Below are positions 55,317 through 64,000 of a stretch of DNA of 64,000 nucleotides, piece after piece. The stretch spans positions 248,001 through 312,000 of the forward strand of contig NZ_RQIS01000003.1 of the NCBI RefSeq assembly GCF_003837865.1, in the 5' to 3' direction. The stretch comes from Paraburkholderia dinghuensis. GTDB lineage: Bacteria > Pseudomonadota > Gammaproteobacteria > Burkholderiales > Burkholderiaceae. Below the pieces are notes generated by a model. That model was given only the letters and a program-made list of their open reading frames with translations, had not been told where the DNA came from and did no database searches. Both the position numbers and the translations under genes were made by a program. Positions within the stretch are counted from its first letter, which is position 1, and each line of letters opens with the position of its first letter.

Positions 55317-55347
55317 GCCCGGACCCTCGCGGTCCGGGCGCTTTTTT
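55317..55347 (+). terminator. Intrinsic terminator after DUF4148 gene
   Basis: GCCCGGACC (55317-55325), CTCGC loop, GGTCCGGGC (55331-55339), then GCTTTTTT. It may also serve the convergent mnmH transcript. Confidence 0.9.
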
Positions 55348-55366
55348 CAGCGTCCGACGAGAGGCT

Positions 55367-56467
55367 TTAGCGTAGCGCGCCGGCGTGTTCGGAGCGCGTT
55401 TCGGGAAGTGGTTCGTTCAGCGGTTTGCCCAATTGTTCGAGCAGCGTTCGCGCTTCGTCGACGACATTGCCGTCCACCGGATGAAACGCGAACCGCGGCG
55501 CCTTATCCAGCTTCGCGAAGTTGCGCCGGGTGCTGCGCGTATAGGCCGGATCGTAGTGGTCGGCGATGAGCGCTTCGGACAGCGCACGGCGATCGTCCGT
55601 CTCGAGCAACTGGCACCATGCATCGATGCGCTCGTGCCCGTGCAACGGCACGAGCTTGAGCAACTGCTCCCGGAAGTAGGTCCGGTTGTCGAGCAGATGG
55701 CCGTATTCGTCGAGCAGCAGCGCGACACGCTCGTCGAGCGCGACATCCAGCACGACACAGGGCGCCGCGCGGATGTGATCGATCAGTACGACCGGCAGCG
55801 TGATCGTGCCGATGCGCCGGCTTTCAGCTTCGACAAATACAGGCCGCGCGGGGTCGAGCGCGTGCAGCGCTTGAACCAGTGCTGTGTCGAACGATTTTTG
55901 CGAGGGTTGGGCACGCTCGGGCAGTGCGCCGAGAAGCGAGCCGCGATGGGCCGCAAGCGCTTCGAGATCGAGGGTCTGCGCACCCGCCACGCCCAGCGCC
56001 TGCAACAGGCGCGTCTTGCCGCTGCCGGTGGGGCCCGCGAGCACGACATAGTGGAAGTTCACGGGCAGCGCGCCGAGCGCCTCGACGACCGAATGCCGGT
56101 ACGTCTTGTATCCGCCTTCGAGCTGGCGCGCGCGCCAGCCGATCATGTTGAACACCGTCGTCATCGCGCCCGAGCGCATGCCGCCGCGCCAGCAGTAGAC
56201 AAGCGGCCGCCAGTTGCGCGGCCGCTCGGCGAAGAGCGTATCGAGATGCGTGGCGATGTTGCGCGAAACGATGGCCGCGCCGAGGCGCGCGGCATCGAAT
56301 GGCGAGTCCTTGTAAAGCGTGCCGACGACCACGCGTTCTTCGTTGCTCATCACCGGCGCGTTGACGGCGCCGGGAATATGGTCTTCGGCAAATTCGGCCG
56401 GCGTTCTCACGTCGATGATTTCGTCGAATTCGCCGATCTGCTCGATGGTGGCGCGGTGGTGATTCAA
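55367..56467 (-). CDS. mnmH: tRNA 2-selenouridine synthase (rhodanese + P-loop)
   Basis: The 366-residue SelU/MnmH protein has a rhodanese domain with Cys in PLVYCWRGGMRSGAM and a P-loop in LAGPTGSGKTRLLQ (about residue 145). It replaces sulphur by selenium at position 2 of wobble uridine in tRNA-Lys, Glu and Gln using selenophosphate, via a geranyl intermediate. Enzymatic use implies a SelD elsewhere in the genome; none is in this window. It is downstream of rng by 23 nt and probably co-transcribed with rng and maf. Confidence 0.95.
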   Translation of the reverse strand: MNHHRATIEQIGEFDEIIDVRTPAEFAEDHIPGAVNAPVMSNEERVVVGTLYKDSPFDAARLGAAIVSRNIATHLDTLFAERPRNWRPLVYCWRGGMRSGAMTTVFNMIGWRARQLEGGYKTYRHSVVEALGALPVNFHYVVLAGPTGSGKTRLLQALGVAGAQTLDLEALAAHRGSLLGALPERAQPSQKSFDTALVQALHALDPARPVFVEAESRRIGTITLPVVLIDHIRAAPCVVLDVALDERVALLLDEYGHLLDNRTYFREQLLKLVPLHGHERIDAWCQLLETDDRRALSEALIADHYDPAYTRSTRRNFAKLDKAPRFAFHPVDGNVVDEARTLLEQLGKPLNEPLPETRSEHAGALR

Positions 56468-56490
56468 CTGCGGTGCTCCCTGATACTGCG

Positions 56491-57960
56491 TTACATCAGC
56501 ACGATATCGTACTGTTCCTGACTCAGATTCGACTCGACCTGCAGCGACACCGGCTTGCCGATGAAGTCGATCAGCATCGCGAGATGCTGCGACTCTTCTT
56601 CGAGGAAGAGGTCGATCACCTGCTGCGACGCCACCACGCGGAACTCGCGCGGATTGAACTGACGCGACTCGCGCAGGATTTCACGCAGCACGTCGTAGCA
56701 AACCGTGCGCGAGGTCTTCACCTGGCCTTTGCCGAGGCACGTCGGACACGGCTCGCACAGCACATGCGCGAGCGACTCGCGCGTGCGCTTTCGCGTCATC
56801 TCGACGAGCCCCAGTTGCGAGAAGCCGTTCACGGTCACGCGCGTGCGGTCGCGCGAGAGCGCCTTCCTCAATTCGCCGAGTACCTGCTCGCGATGCTCGG
56901 CGTTTTCCATGTCGATGAAGTCGATGATGATCACGCCGCCCAGATTGCGCAGACGCAACTGGCGCGCGATCGTGTGCGCGGCTTCGAGGTTGGTCTTGAA
57001 GATCGTGTCGTCGAAGTTGCGTGCGCCCACATAGCCGCCCGTGTTCACGTCGATCGTCGTCATCGCCTCGGTCTGGTCGATCACGAGATAGCCGCCCGAC
57101 TTCAGGTCCACGCGCCGTGACAGCGCACGCTGGATTTCTGCCTCGATGTTGTAGAGGTCGAAGAGCGGCCGCTCGCCCGTGTAGTGGTGCAGCTTCGGCG
57201 TGACGGCGGGCGTGAATTCCCCCGCGAATTCCGTGAGCATCTGGAAGGTCTCGCGCGAATCGACCTGCACGCGCGTCGTCTCTTCGTTCACGAAGTCGCG
57301 CAACACGCGCTGCGCGAGATTCAGGTCCTGATAGAGCAGGCTCGTCGCGGGCAGGCGCTGCGCCTGCGCGACGATCGTGGCCCAGGTCTTGCGCAGATAA
57401 GCCACGTCGGCGGCGAGTTCTTCGCTCGACGCATCCTCGGCGATAGTGCGCACGATATAGCCGCCTTTCTCGTCGGCGGGCAACACGGCCGTGAGGCGCG
57501 CGCGCACCGCTTCGCGCTCGGTCTCGCTCTCGATCTTCTGCGAGATGCCGATATGCGGCTCCTGCGGCAGATAGACGAGCGTCCGCCCGGCGATGCTTAC
57601 CTGCGTCGAAAGTCGCGCGCCCTTCGTGCCGATCGGGTCTTTGACGACCTGGACCATGAGTGTCTGGCCCTCGAAGACGGTTTTTTCGATCGGCTGATGA
57701 GGCGCGCTTTGATGCGGTTCACCTGCGATACGCGGCTGCCAGATGTCGGCGACGTGAAGAAACGCGGCGCGTTCGAGCCCGATGTCGATGAACGCGGACT
57801 GCATCCCCGGCAGCACGCGTACGACACGGCCGAGATAGACATTGCCGACACGCCCGCGCGAGAGAGTGCGTTCGACGTGAAGCTCCTGTACTGCGCCTTG
57901 CTGGACCAGCGCGACACGCGTCTCCTGCGGCGTAACGTTGATCAGGATTTCTTCGTTCAT
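56491..57960 (-). CDS. rng: Ribonuclease G
   Basis: The 489-residue RNase E/G family endonuclease has an S1 domain (about residues 35-120; GRVGNVYLGRVVRVLPGMQSAFIDIGLERAAFLHV), a 5'-sensor and DNase I-like region, and a C-terminal catalytic domain with DVNTGGYVG (Mg-binding), IIIDFIDM and the Zn-link CPTCLGKGQV. It matures 16S rRNA and decays mRNA. Maf lies 9 nt upstream on the same strand and mnmH 23 nt downstream, so the block is an operon. Confidence 0.97.
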   Translation of the reverse strand: MNEEILINVTPQETRVALVQQGAVQELHVERTLSRGRVGNVYLGRVVRVLPGMQSAFIDIGLERAAFLHVADIWQPRIAGEPHQSAPHQPIEKTVFEGQTLMVQVVKDPIGTKGARLSTQVSIAGRTLVYLPQEPHIGISQKIESETEREAVRARLTAVLPADEKGGYIVRTIAEDASSEELAADVAYLRKTWATIVAQAQRLPATSLLYQDLNLAQRVLRDFVNEETTRVQVDSRETFQMLTEFAGEFTPAVTPKLHHYTGERPLFDLYNIEAEIQRALSRRVDLKSGGYLVIDQTEAMTTIDVNTGGYVGARNFDDTIFKTNLEAAHTIARQLRLRNLGGVIIIDFIDMENAEHREQVLGELRKALSRDRTRVTVNGFSQLGLVEMTRKRTRESLAHVLCEPCPTCLGKGQVKTSRTVCYDVLREILRESRQFNPREFRVVASQQVIDLFLEEESQHLAMLIDFIGKPVSLQVESNLSQEQYDIVLM

Positions 57961-57969
57961 GGTGTTGTT

Positions 57970-58593
57970 CTAGAAGTCGATGCGCGCCGCGCGCAATAGC
58001 GCGGCTGTTTCGAATAGTGGCAAACCCATGATACCCGAATAGGACCCGTCGATTCGCTCGATGAATTCGGCAGCGCGGCCCTGGATGCCATATGCGCCGG
58101 CCTTGCCGAACGGCTCGCCGCTGACGACGTAGCGTGCGATCGCCGCGGGCAGCGCGGCGGCGAAGCGTACCAGCGAACGCGAGAGCGCGATCGGCAGGCA
58201 CACACCTTCGGCATCGACGACGGCCACTGCCGTGAGCACCTCGTGCGTGCGGCCACAAAGGCGTTCGAGCATGGCGTAGGCGTCGGCGGCGTCGTGTGGT
58301 TTGCCGAGGATATGGCCGTCGATCGAGACTGTGGTGTCGGCGGTGAGGATTGGCGCGTGCGCGTGCGCCCCTGCGACGAGACGCGCACGTGCCGCATCGG
58401 CTTTTGCCGCGCAAACGCGCACCACGTAGTCAGCGGCGCTCTCGCCGGGCAGCGTGTTTTCGAGCGCTTCGGCGTCTTCGTCGGGACGCGGCAGTAGCAG
58501 CTCGAAACGCACGCCCAGCTGTTGCAGCAGTTCCTGGCGGCGCGGGCTTTGCGAGGCGAGATAGATGTACGGATAAGTCACGGAGGAGGCCAT
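57970..58593 (-). CDS. maf: Maf family nucleotide pyrophosphatase
   Basis: The 207-residue Maf/YhdE-type protein hydrolyses dTTP, UTP or modified nucleotides to monophosphates. Visible are [40 protein letters not shown] with the acidic residue of the active site, [10 protein letters not shown] and [10 protein letters not shown]. The ATG at 58593 ([16 protein letters not shown]) is preferred; upstream residues are non-conserved. It is 9 nt upstream of rng. A 152-nt gap separates it from rlmH. Confidence 0.94.
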   Translation of the reverse strand: MASSVTYPYIYLASQSPRRQELLQQLGVRFELLLPRPDEDAEALENTLPGESAADYVVRVCAAKADAARARLVAGAHAHAPILTADTTVSIDGHILGKPHDAADAYAMLERLCGRTHEVLTAVAVVDAEGVCLPIALSRSLVRFAAALPAAIARYVVSGEPFGKAGAYGIQGRAAEFIERIDGSYSGIMGLPLFETAALLRAARIDF

Positions 58594-58745
58594 CGGAGCG
58601 TCTCGGTCGTGGCGGTTAGCCGGGTGGAGTAAAGGGGCACGCGCGGTGTTGCGTCGCATTGTTGCGTCGTCGCTTCAACGCCCACTTCTCCGCGCATGGC
58701 GCCGCAGGGATGTACGGTGCGCGCGGCGCCGGGGGCGCGCCAGGA

Positions 58746-59216
58746 TCACACGCGATGATAGGGGTGATTCTGCGTAATGGTCCACGCACGGTAAAGCTGC
58801 TCGGCGAGCAGCACGCGCACCATTGCGTGGGGCAGGGTGAGGCTCGACAGGCGCAGCAGCAGGTCGGCGCGCGACTTGAGTTCCGCATCGAGCCCGTCCG
58901 CACCGCCGATCAGGAACGCCACATCGCGCCCGTCCTGCTGCCAGACCGGCAGCGCCTGTGCGAGCTGCATCGTGGACCAGTCCTTACCGCGCTCGTCGAG
59001 GGCGACGATGCGCGCGTTCTTCGGCAGCGCCGCTTCGATGCGCGCGCGCTCGGCGGCCATGACGCTTTCGGCGGCACGGCCCGATGAACGCTGCTCGGGC
59101 TTCACCTCGCGCAACTCGATGCGCAGCTCGGGCGGCATGCGCTTCGTGTACTCCTCGAAGCCCTCGGCGATCCAGTCCGGCATCTTGTGGCCGACGGCGA
59201 CGATATGCAGTTTCAT
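58746..59216 (-). CDS. rlmH: 23S rRNA pseudouridine-1915 N3-methyltransferase
   Basis: The 156-residue SPOUT-family methyltransferase begins [23 protein letters not shown] and includes [25 protein letters not shown] with the knot region and the C-terminal HPYHRV. It methylates pseudouridine 1915 in helix 69 of the assembled 70S ribosome. It follows rsfS by 22 nt and is co-transcribed with it. Size equals the E. coli enzyme (155). Confidence 0.97.
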   Translation of the reverse strand: MKLHIVAVGHKMPDWIAEGFEEYTKRMPPELRIELREVKPEQRSSGRAAESVMAAERARIEAALPKNARIVALDERGKDWSTMQLAQALPVWQQDGRDVAFLIGGADGLDAELKSRADLLLRLSSLTLPHAMVRVLLAEQLYRAWTITQNHPYHRV

Positions 59217-59238
59217 CGCGTGAACGAGCGGGCGGCGC

Positions 59239-59817
59239 TCACTTCGCGGCGCTGCGGCGCGCGGCGGTCTTGCGCGCGGGTGCCGCAGTCTTGCGGGCGG
59301 GGCTCTTGCGCGCAGCGGCCGGCTTTGCAGCGGATTTCGCAGCGGGCGCAACTTGTGCTCGGGTGGCCTTCTTTGTCGCCGGCTTCGTCGCCGCGACGCG
59401 GGCTACTTCTTCGATGTCGTCCTCGTCGTCGTCCATCGGCTCGCTCGGGCGCGCGCCCGAGAAACCGCTCACGGTCGAGAGCTTGACGTGCACCGGCTTG
59501 TCGCCCCAGATTTCCTCGAGGTTGTAGTACTGACGCAGCGCGGGCTGGAGGATATGGACGACGGCGTCGCCGCAATCCACGAGCACCCATTCGCCGATGT
59601 CCTCGCCTTCCGTGCTGATGATGTCGCCGCCCGCTTCCTTGACCTTCTCGCGCACGCTGGAGGCGAGCGCCTTGGTCTGGCGGTTCGACGTCCCGCTCGC
59701 GACGATCACCCGATCGAAGAGTTCGGTCAGATGGCTGGTGTTGAACACCTTGATGTCTTGTGCCTTGACGTCTTCAAGGCCGTCGACGATGGCGCGTTGC
59801 AGTTTGCGGATGTCCAT
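59239..59817 (-). CDS. rsfS: Ribosomal silencing factor RsfS with Lys/Ala-rich tail
   Basis: The 192-residue protein has the RsfS (DUF143) core (about 1-115; [68 protein letters not shown]). It binds L14 on the large subunit and blocks subunit joining in starvation. A C-terminal extension of about 75 residues (acidic DDDEDDIEE, then [12 protein letters not shown] and [16 protein letters not shown]) resembles histone H1-like repeats and is absent from the E. coli protein. It is 2 nt after nadD. Confidence 0.95.
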   Translation of the reverse strand: MDIRKLQRAIVDGLEDVKAQDIKVFNTSHLTELFDRVIVASGTSNRQTKALASSVREKVKEAGGDIISTEGEDIGEWVLVDCGDAVVHILQPALRQYYNLEEIWGDKPVHVKLSTVSGFSGARPSEPMDDDEDDIEEVARVAATKPATKKATRAQVAPAAKSAAKPAAARKSPARKTAAPARKTAARRSAAK

Positions 59818-59819
59818 AT

Positions 59820-60575
59820 TTACCCGTGGTACAGATGATGTTGAAGAATATAGTCCCAAACGGCCGCGGGAACGGGCGCGGCGGGGGTGTCGCCAGCGCG
59901 TGCGGCACTGTGGGGCGCGGTGTGGGTCGTTTTGGGGCCGGTTTCGCGCGCGGCCAGGGATTCAATCTGGCACGCGCGGATCCGGCGGCGAATTTCGGTG
60001 GCCGACACGTCGTAGGCGAGCGACTCGTCGATCACCACGTGGCCGTGCGATGTCTGCGCGAGCGTCGCGGGCGCGCCGCGCCGCGCGGCGACTTCGGCGG
60101 CGACGTCTGGCGGCAGCGCCGCGAAGTCGAAACCGGGTCGGCTCGCCACGCCGATGTGGGCCAGTTCGAACAGTTCGCGCCAGTACTGCCAGGTGTCGAG
60201 GTGCAGCAACTGGTCGGCCCCCATCAGCAGCGTGAGCGAGCAGTCGCCGCCGTTGCGCGCTCGCCAGCGGCGCAGCGTTTCCACCGTATACGTGGGACCG
60301 TCATGCTCGATTTCGTCCGTATCGACGCTGACCGTCACACCCGGCAGCACGAGCGATGCGGCTGCGGCGCGCGTCATCGCGAGCCGGTGCTCCGCTGCGC
60401 TCACCTCGGGCTTTTGCCACGGTTGACCGGCCGGTAGCAGCACCAGTTCCGTGAGGTCGAGCAGCGCAGCAAAGCGCCGCGCGAGCGCGAGATGGCCGTC
60501 ATGGATCGGATCGAAGGTGCCGCCGAACAGGCCAACGCGGCGCGCTCGCGCACGAGGCTCAAAGACTTGCGTCAC
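59820..60575 (-). CDS. nadD: Nicotinate-nucleotide adenylyltransferase (GTG start)
   Basis: The 251-residue enzyme of NAD synthesis has [22 protein letters not shown] (the HxGH-type loop), [20 protein letters not shown] and [15 protein letters not shown] [15 protein letters not shown] for ATP-binding. It converts nicotinate mononucleotide to deamido-NAD. The start is GTG 60575, 4 nt after hemF. An insertion of about 35 residues ([24 protein letters not shown]) precedes the terminal LQHHLYHG. It is tightly linked to rsfS, as in many proteobacteria. Confidence 0.95.
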   Translation of the reverse strand: MTQVFEPRARARRVGLFGGTFDPIHDGHLALARRFAALLDLTELVLLPAGQPWQKPEVSAAEHRLAMTRAAAASLVLPGVTVSVDTDEIEHDGPTYTVETLRRWRARNGGDCSLTLLMGADQLLHLDTWQYWRELFELAHIGVASRPGFDFAALPPDVAAEVAARRGAPATLAQTSHGHVVIDESLAYDVSATEIRRRIRACQIESLAARETGPKTTHTAPHSAARAGDTPAAPVPAAVWDYILQHHLYHG

Positions 60576-60579
60576 GGCG

Positions 60580-61533
60580 TCAGATCCAGTCGCGCACCGG
60601 CAGGAAGTCGGTGTAGAGGCGCGCTTCCGGCGTGCCGGGCTGCGGTTGCCAGTTGTAGCGCCAGCTCGCGCTGGGCGGCATCGACATCAGGATCGATTCG
60701 GTGCGGCCTCCGCTTTGCAGGCCGAAATGCGTGCCACGGTCGAGGACCAGATTGAATTCGACGTAGCGGCCGCGCCGGTACGCCTGGAATTCGCGCTCGG
60801 CTTCACCATACGGCGTCGCACGGCGCTTTTCGATGACAGGCAGATACGCCTTCAGGAAGCCCTCGCCGACGCTCCTCACCATCGCGAATGCCTGATCGAA
60901 GCCGCCTTCGGCGTAGTCGTCGAAGAAGATGCCGCCTACGCCGCGCGCCTCGTTGCGATGCTTCAGGAAAAAGTATTCGTCACACCAGCGCTTGAAACGC
61001 GGGTAGAGGTCCGCGCCAAAGGGCGCGAGCGAATCGCGGCAGACGCGGTGGAAATGCTGCGCATCTTCCTCAAAGCCGTAGTACGGCGTGAGATCCATGC
61101 CGCCGCCGAACCAGAAGACGGGCGCTTCGCCCGCTTTGGTCGCGAGCAGCATGCGCACGTTCATGTGCACGGTCGGGCAGTACGGATTGCGTGGGTGCAG
61201 GACGAGCGAGACGCCCATCGCCTCGAAGCCGCGTCCGTTGAGCTGCGCGCGCGCAGCCGTGGCCGACGGCGGCAGGGTGTCGCCCGAGACATCCGAGAAC
61301 CCGATGCCCCCGCGCTCGAAGAACTGGCCGCCTTCGATGATGCGTGTGCAGCCACCGCCGCGCAGCTTGTCGCCGGCCTCGCGCTCCCAGCGGTCGGTGG
61401 CGAGCGGGGTGCCGTCGAAGGCGCCGAGCGCATCGGCGATCTGCGTCTGCAGTCCGGTCAGCCAGGCGCGGACGGCCACGCTGTCGGGGGTTGCGCGCTC
61501 GTCGAGTGCGCCGGTGCGGTTCGTGTCGGTCAT
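60580..61533 (-). CDS. hemF: Coproporphyrinogen III oxidase, aerobic
   Basis: The 317-residue enzyme decarboxylates coproporphyrinogen III to protoporphyrinogen IX using O2. Motifs include [53 protein letters not shown] and [21 protein letters not shown], all conserved in HemF. It is the first gene of a minus-strand block hemF-nadD-rsfS-rlmH (spacing 4, 2 and 22 nt), mixing haem, NAD and ribosome genes. A 354-nt spacer separates it from purD. Confidence 0.97.
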   Translation of the reverse strand: MTDTNRTGALDERATPDSVAVRAWLTGLQTQIADALGAFDGTPLATDRWEREAGDKLRGGGCTRIIEGGQFFERGGIGFSDVSGDTLPPSATAARAQLNGRGFEAMGVSLVLHPRNPYCPTVHMNVRMLLATKAGEAPVFWFGGGMDLTPYYGFEEDAQHFHRVCRDSLAPFGADLYPRFKRWCDEYFFLKHRNEARGVGGIFFDDYAEGGFDQAFAMVRSVGEGFLKAYLPVIEKRRATPYGEAEREFQAYRRGRYVEFNLVLDRGTHFGLQSGGRTESILMSMPPSASWRYNWQPQPGTPEARLYTDFLPVRDWI

Positions 61534-61887
61534 CGTGATGTGCGGGCGATCCGCCGGATGAGGCCGGCGGGCGTATCAGGTTGTTTGGGGGGCGGCGTCA
61601 TGCCGTGCATTTTTGAACGCACGGCGCATGCCGACAGCGGCAGTGTAGCGCCGTTCGGGCAGCCGACGGCGCGCGGCGGGGCCGGATGCGCTGCGTAACA
61701 CTTTTGCCCTGTTTTCGCGAACCGCGCGATGCGCCCGGTCGCGGCGCATCGGTTCGTTCAGGGTGCGGCGGACGGGGTCACCGCGCATGGTCCGGGTCCA
61801 ATGCTCCCGGCATTGCGGATCTGGTCCCCAAAAGCCAGGCCGCGTCGCCTCGCGAGACAACGCGGCCAGACCGGTGGCGCTTGACGC
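61534..61887. other. 354-nt spacer between purD and hemF with a candidate purD terminator
   Basis: Apart from the hairpin listed at 61827-61867 the spacer is GC-rich with several small stems (for example GCCGGATGAGGCCGGC near 61551). The hemF promoter should be here; no clear -10/-35 was identified. No additional gene was found. Confidence 0.45.
61827..61867 (-). terminator. Candidate terminator of purD
   Basis: On the minus strand GGCCGCGT (61867-61860) pairs with ACGCGGCC (61845-61838), with CTCGCGAG forming an inner stem, followed by TGGCTTTTGGGG. The short T-run makes this a moderate call. Confidence 0.5.
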
Positions 61888-63162
61888 TTAGCTCTTGCGC
61901 CCCGCGGCGCGGTAGCCGATGTCGTGGCGATACTGCATGCCATCGAACGAGATGCGGTTCACGGTCTCGTAGGCCACCGATTGCGCGCTGCGCACCGAAT
62001 CCGCGAGGCCGACCACGCACAGCACGCGGCCACCCGCCGTGACGAGCTTGCCGTCGACGAACTTCGTGCCCGCGTGGAACGTCACGGAATCGTCGGTTTC
62101 AGCGGGGATATCGCTGATGCGGTCGCCCTTGCGCGGCGTATCGGGATAGTTGTGCGCGGCGAGCACCACGCCAAGCGCCGTGCGGCGGTCCCATTCGAGT
62201 TCGATCTGGTTGAGCGTGCCTGCGATCGCATGCTCGACGACCTTCGAGAAGTCGCCCTTCAGGCGCGCCATGATCGGCTGCGTTTCGGGGTCGCCCATGC
62301 GGCAGTTGAACTCGAGCGTCTTCGGGTTGCCTTGCGCGTCGATCATGAGACCGGCGTACAGGAAGCCCGTGTAGCGGATGCCTTCCTTCTCCATGCCCGC
62401 GACGGTCGGCAGGATGATTTCGCGCATCACGCGCGCGTGCAGCTGCGGCGTGACGATCGGCGCGGGCGAGTAGGCGCCCATGCCGCCCGTGTTCGGGCCC
62501 TGGTCGGCGTCCATGAGGCGCTTGTGGTCCTGGCTCGAGGCGAGCGGCAGCACGTGCTTGCCGTCCACCATGACGATGAAGCTCGCTTCCTCGCCTGCCA
62601 GGAATTCCTCGATCACAACGCGCGCGCCGGCGTCGCCGAGCTTGTTGTCGGCGAGCATCATGTCGATGGCCTGATGCGCTTCTTCAAGCGACATCGCGAC
62701 GACCACGCCCTTGCCCGCGGCGAGGCCGTCGGCCTTGATGACGATGGGGGCGCCATTCTTTTCGACGTAGGCGTGCGCGGCGGTGGCGTCGGAGAACGTC
62801 TCGTAGGCGGCCGTGGGGAGGCCGTGGCGCTTCATGAACGCCTTGGCGAAATCCTTCGAGCTTTCGAGCTGCGCGGCTTCCTTCGTCGGGCCGAACACCT
62901 TCAGGCCGCGCGAGCGGAACACGTTGACGATGCCGGCCGCGAGCGGCGCTTCCGGCCCGACCACGGTGAGCGCGACCTGTTCGCGCTCGACGAAGTCGGC
63001 GAGCTCGTTGATGTCCGTGATGTCGACGTTGGCGAGCCGCTCGTCCTGCGCGGTGCCGCCGTTGCCGGGTGCGACGTAGACGAGCTGCACGCGCGGCGAC
63101 TGGGCAAGCTTCCACGCCAGCGCATGTTCGCGGCCGCCAGAACCGACGACGAGTAACTTCAT
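61888..63162 (-). CDS. purD: Phosphoribosylamine-glycine ligase
   Basis: This 424-residue ATP-grasp enzyme of purine synthesis joins glycine to phosphoribosylamine (GAR synthetase). It starts MKLLVVGSGGREHALAWKLAQSPRVQLVYVAPGNGGTA, has ADGLAAGKGVVVA for ATP-binding, GPNTGGMGAYSPAP for substrate and LEFNCRMGDPETQPIM for metal. ATG 63162 is preferred over a 27-codon extension of repetitive SGLSGLSG sequence. It is 135 nt downstream of the yebC stop on the same strand. Together with purT the window carries two GAR-pathway steps. Confidence 0.97.
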   Translation of the reverse strand: MKLLVVGSGGREHALAWKLAQSPRVQLVYVAPGNGGTAQDERLANVDITDINELADFVEREQVALTVVGPEAPLAAGIVNVFRSRGLKVFGPTKEAAQLESSKDFAKAFMKRHGLPTAAYETFSDATAAHAYVEKNGAPIVIKADGLAAGKGVVVAMSLEEAHQAIDMMLADNKLGDAGARVVIEEFLAGEEASFIVMVDGKHVLPLASSQDHKRLMDADQGPNTGGMGAYSPAPIVTPQLHARVMREIILPTVAGMEKEGIRYTGFLYAGLMIDAQGNPKTLEFNCRMGDPETQPIMARLKGDFSKVVEHAIAGTLNQIELEWDRRTALGVVLAAHNYPDTPRKGDRISDIPAETDDSVTFHAGTKFVDGKLVTAGGRVLCVVGLADSVRSAQSVAYETVNRISFDGMQYRHDIGYRAAGRKS

Positions 63163-63297
63163 TTGAATCCCCGAAAGACCTGAAAGGCCAGAAAGACCAG
63201 AAAACAGTGACGGCCGGCGTATGGACGCCGGCCGCGGTAACACAATGGGACGGTACCGCCCCTCAGCACGACGCCCATGCGTCGTGCCGCCCGGAAA

Positions 63298-64000
63298 TCA
63301 TTCGTCGGCGATCGACGCGTTGGTGTACACCTCCTGGACGTCGTCCAGGTTTTCCAGCGCATCGAGCAGCTTTTGCATCTTCACGGCGTCATCGCCCGTG
63401 AATTCGACTTCATTTTGCGGCTTCATGGTGACTTCCGCCATTTCCGCCTTGAAGCCCGCGGCTTCGAGCGCTTCCTTCACCTTGGTGAAGTCGAACGGCG
63501 GGCAGACCACTTCGATACTGCCGTCGTCGTTCGTCACGACGTCGTCGGCGCCCGCTTCGAGCGCGGCGTCCATAAGCTTGTCCTCGGGCGTGCCCGGCGC
63601 GAACACGAACTGGCCGACGTGATCGAACATGAACGCCACCGAGCCGTCCGTGCCCATGTTGCCGCCGAACTTCGAGAACGCGTGACGCACTTCCGCGACG
63701 GTGCGGGTGCGGTTGTCGGTCATCGTATCGACGATGACGGCCGCGCCGCCGATGCCGTAGCCTTCGTAACGGATTTCCTCGTAGTTCGCGCCGTCGACGC
63801 CGCCCACGCCGCGCTGGATCGCGCGGTTGATGTTGTCCTTGGGCATGTTGGCGTCGTACGCCTTGTCGACGGCCAGACGCAGACGCGGGTTGGTGTCGAT
63901 ATCACCCCCGCCCATGCGGGCGGCCACCTGGATTTCCTTGATGAGCCGCGTCCAGATCTTGCCGCGCTTCGCGTCAGCAGCCGCCTTCTTGTGCTTGATG
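63298..64000 (-). CDS. yebC: YebC/PmpR family protein (5' end cut by window end)
   Basis: 233 residues are visible, from [19 protein letters not shown] to the stop; the usual MAGHSKWAN start lies just beyond the window. Typical landmarks are [54 protein letters not shown] and [22 protein letters not shown] [10 protein letters not shown]. YebC-family proteins act as transcriptional regulators (PmpR) or aid translation of difficult motifs such as polyproline. The full protein would be about 242 residues. It is the first gene upstream of purD. Confidence 0.95.
   Translation of the reverse strand, partial: IKHKKAAADAKRGKIWTRLIKEIQVAARMGGGDIDTNPRLRLAVDKAYDANMPKDNINRAIQRGVGGVDGANYEEIRYEGYGIGGAAVIVDTMTDNRTRTVAEVRHAFSKFGGNMGTDGSVAFMFDHVGQFVFAPGTPEDKLMDAALEAGADDVVTNDDGSIEVVCPPFDFTKVKEALEAAGFKAEMAEVTMKPQNEVEFTGDDAVKMQKLLDALENLDDVQEVYTNASIADE

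Noticed and set aside
1..64000. CRISPR arrays, IS elements, prophage or integrative elements
   Set aside because: No spaced direct repeats of CRISPR type, no transposase or integrase genes, and no tRNA attachment sites were seen.

Overview
This window looks like an ordinary stretch of a high-GC betaproteobacterial main chromosome, most likely Burkholderiaceae (Paraburkholderia, Caballeronia or a close relative). The evidence is GC-rich, strongly codon-biased coding sequence, a DUF4148 protein, a PHB depolymerase with the Ralstonia-type Cys-Asp-His triad, a second, long-linker FtsK, an RnfB-type protein without an Rnf operon, and the hemF-nadD-rsfS-rlmH-maf-rng block. I see no rRNA, tRNA, IS element, prophage or CRISPR array. 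55 intact or window-truncated protein genes are called, plus one gene remnant and one partial gene duplication.

Layout. 1-4130: a minus-strand aminotransferase-ridA-phzF unit and a divergent MocR regulator, with a GGTACA-type repeat cluster between them. 4252-10187: htpG, ubiC, a hypoxanthine-DNA glycosylase, a small unknown, an SDR and a GAF-GGDEF cyclase. 10188-12716: an AT-richer spacer with a sigma28-like promoter, an MCP receptor and a NUDIX remnant. 12790-17194: spermidine-synthase-like protein, DUF3311 with an SSS symporter, and a FUSC protein. 17225-20418: VOC protein, transaldolase and BenE. 20471-23754: a MoxR-ATPase/VWA pair divergent from two monoheme cytochromes c. 24096-33622: AraC-GyrI fusion, DUF1841, nth, rnfB, TetR, phaZ, GH15, DUF3096 and a lactonase-fold protein. 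33708-41104: ftsK, META lipoprotein, purT, a small lipoprotein and an MliC-like protein. 41513-48866: rhlE, gluQ, trhO and dnaE. 48933-54682: an LPS/envelope group (GT2, msbA, O-antigen ligase, GT4) with alternating strands. 54870-64000: DUF4148 protein, mnmH, rng, maf, rlmH, rsfS, nadD, hemF, purD and yebC (cut by the window end).

Functional themes are RNA metabolism and ribosome maturation (rhlE, gluQ, trhO, mnmH, rng, rlmH, rsfS), purine, NAD and haem synthesis (purT, purD, nadD, hemF), PHB mobilisation (phaZ with a candidate PhaR operator) and envelope assembly.

No clearly new multi-gene system is visible. The signals most worth a second look are: a hairpin repeat at two loci (2424-2531 and 23259-23325) whose stems keep pairing although their sequences differ; -10 boxes 7 nt before the start codons of ubiC and dnaE, suggesting leaderless mRNAs; a decayed copy of the purT 5' end just after purT; a 20-bp perfect hairpin between dnaE and its convergent neighbour; an RnfB without a membrane anchor; and an orphan MoxR/VWA pair next to paired cytochromes c.
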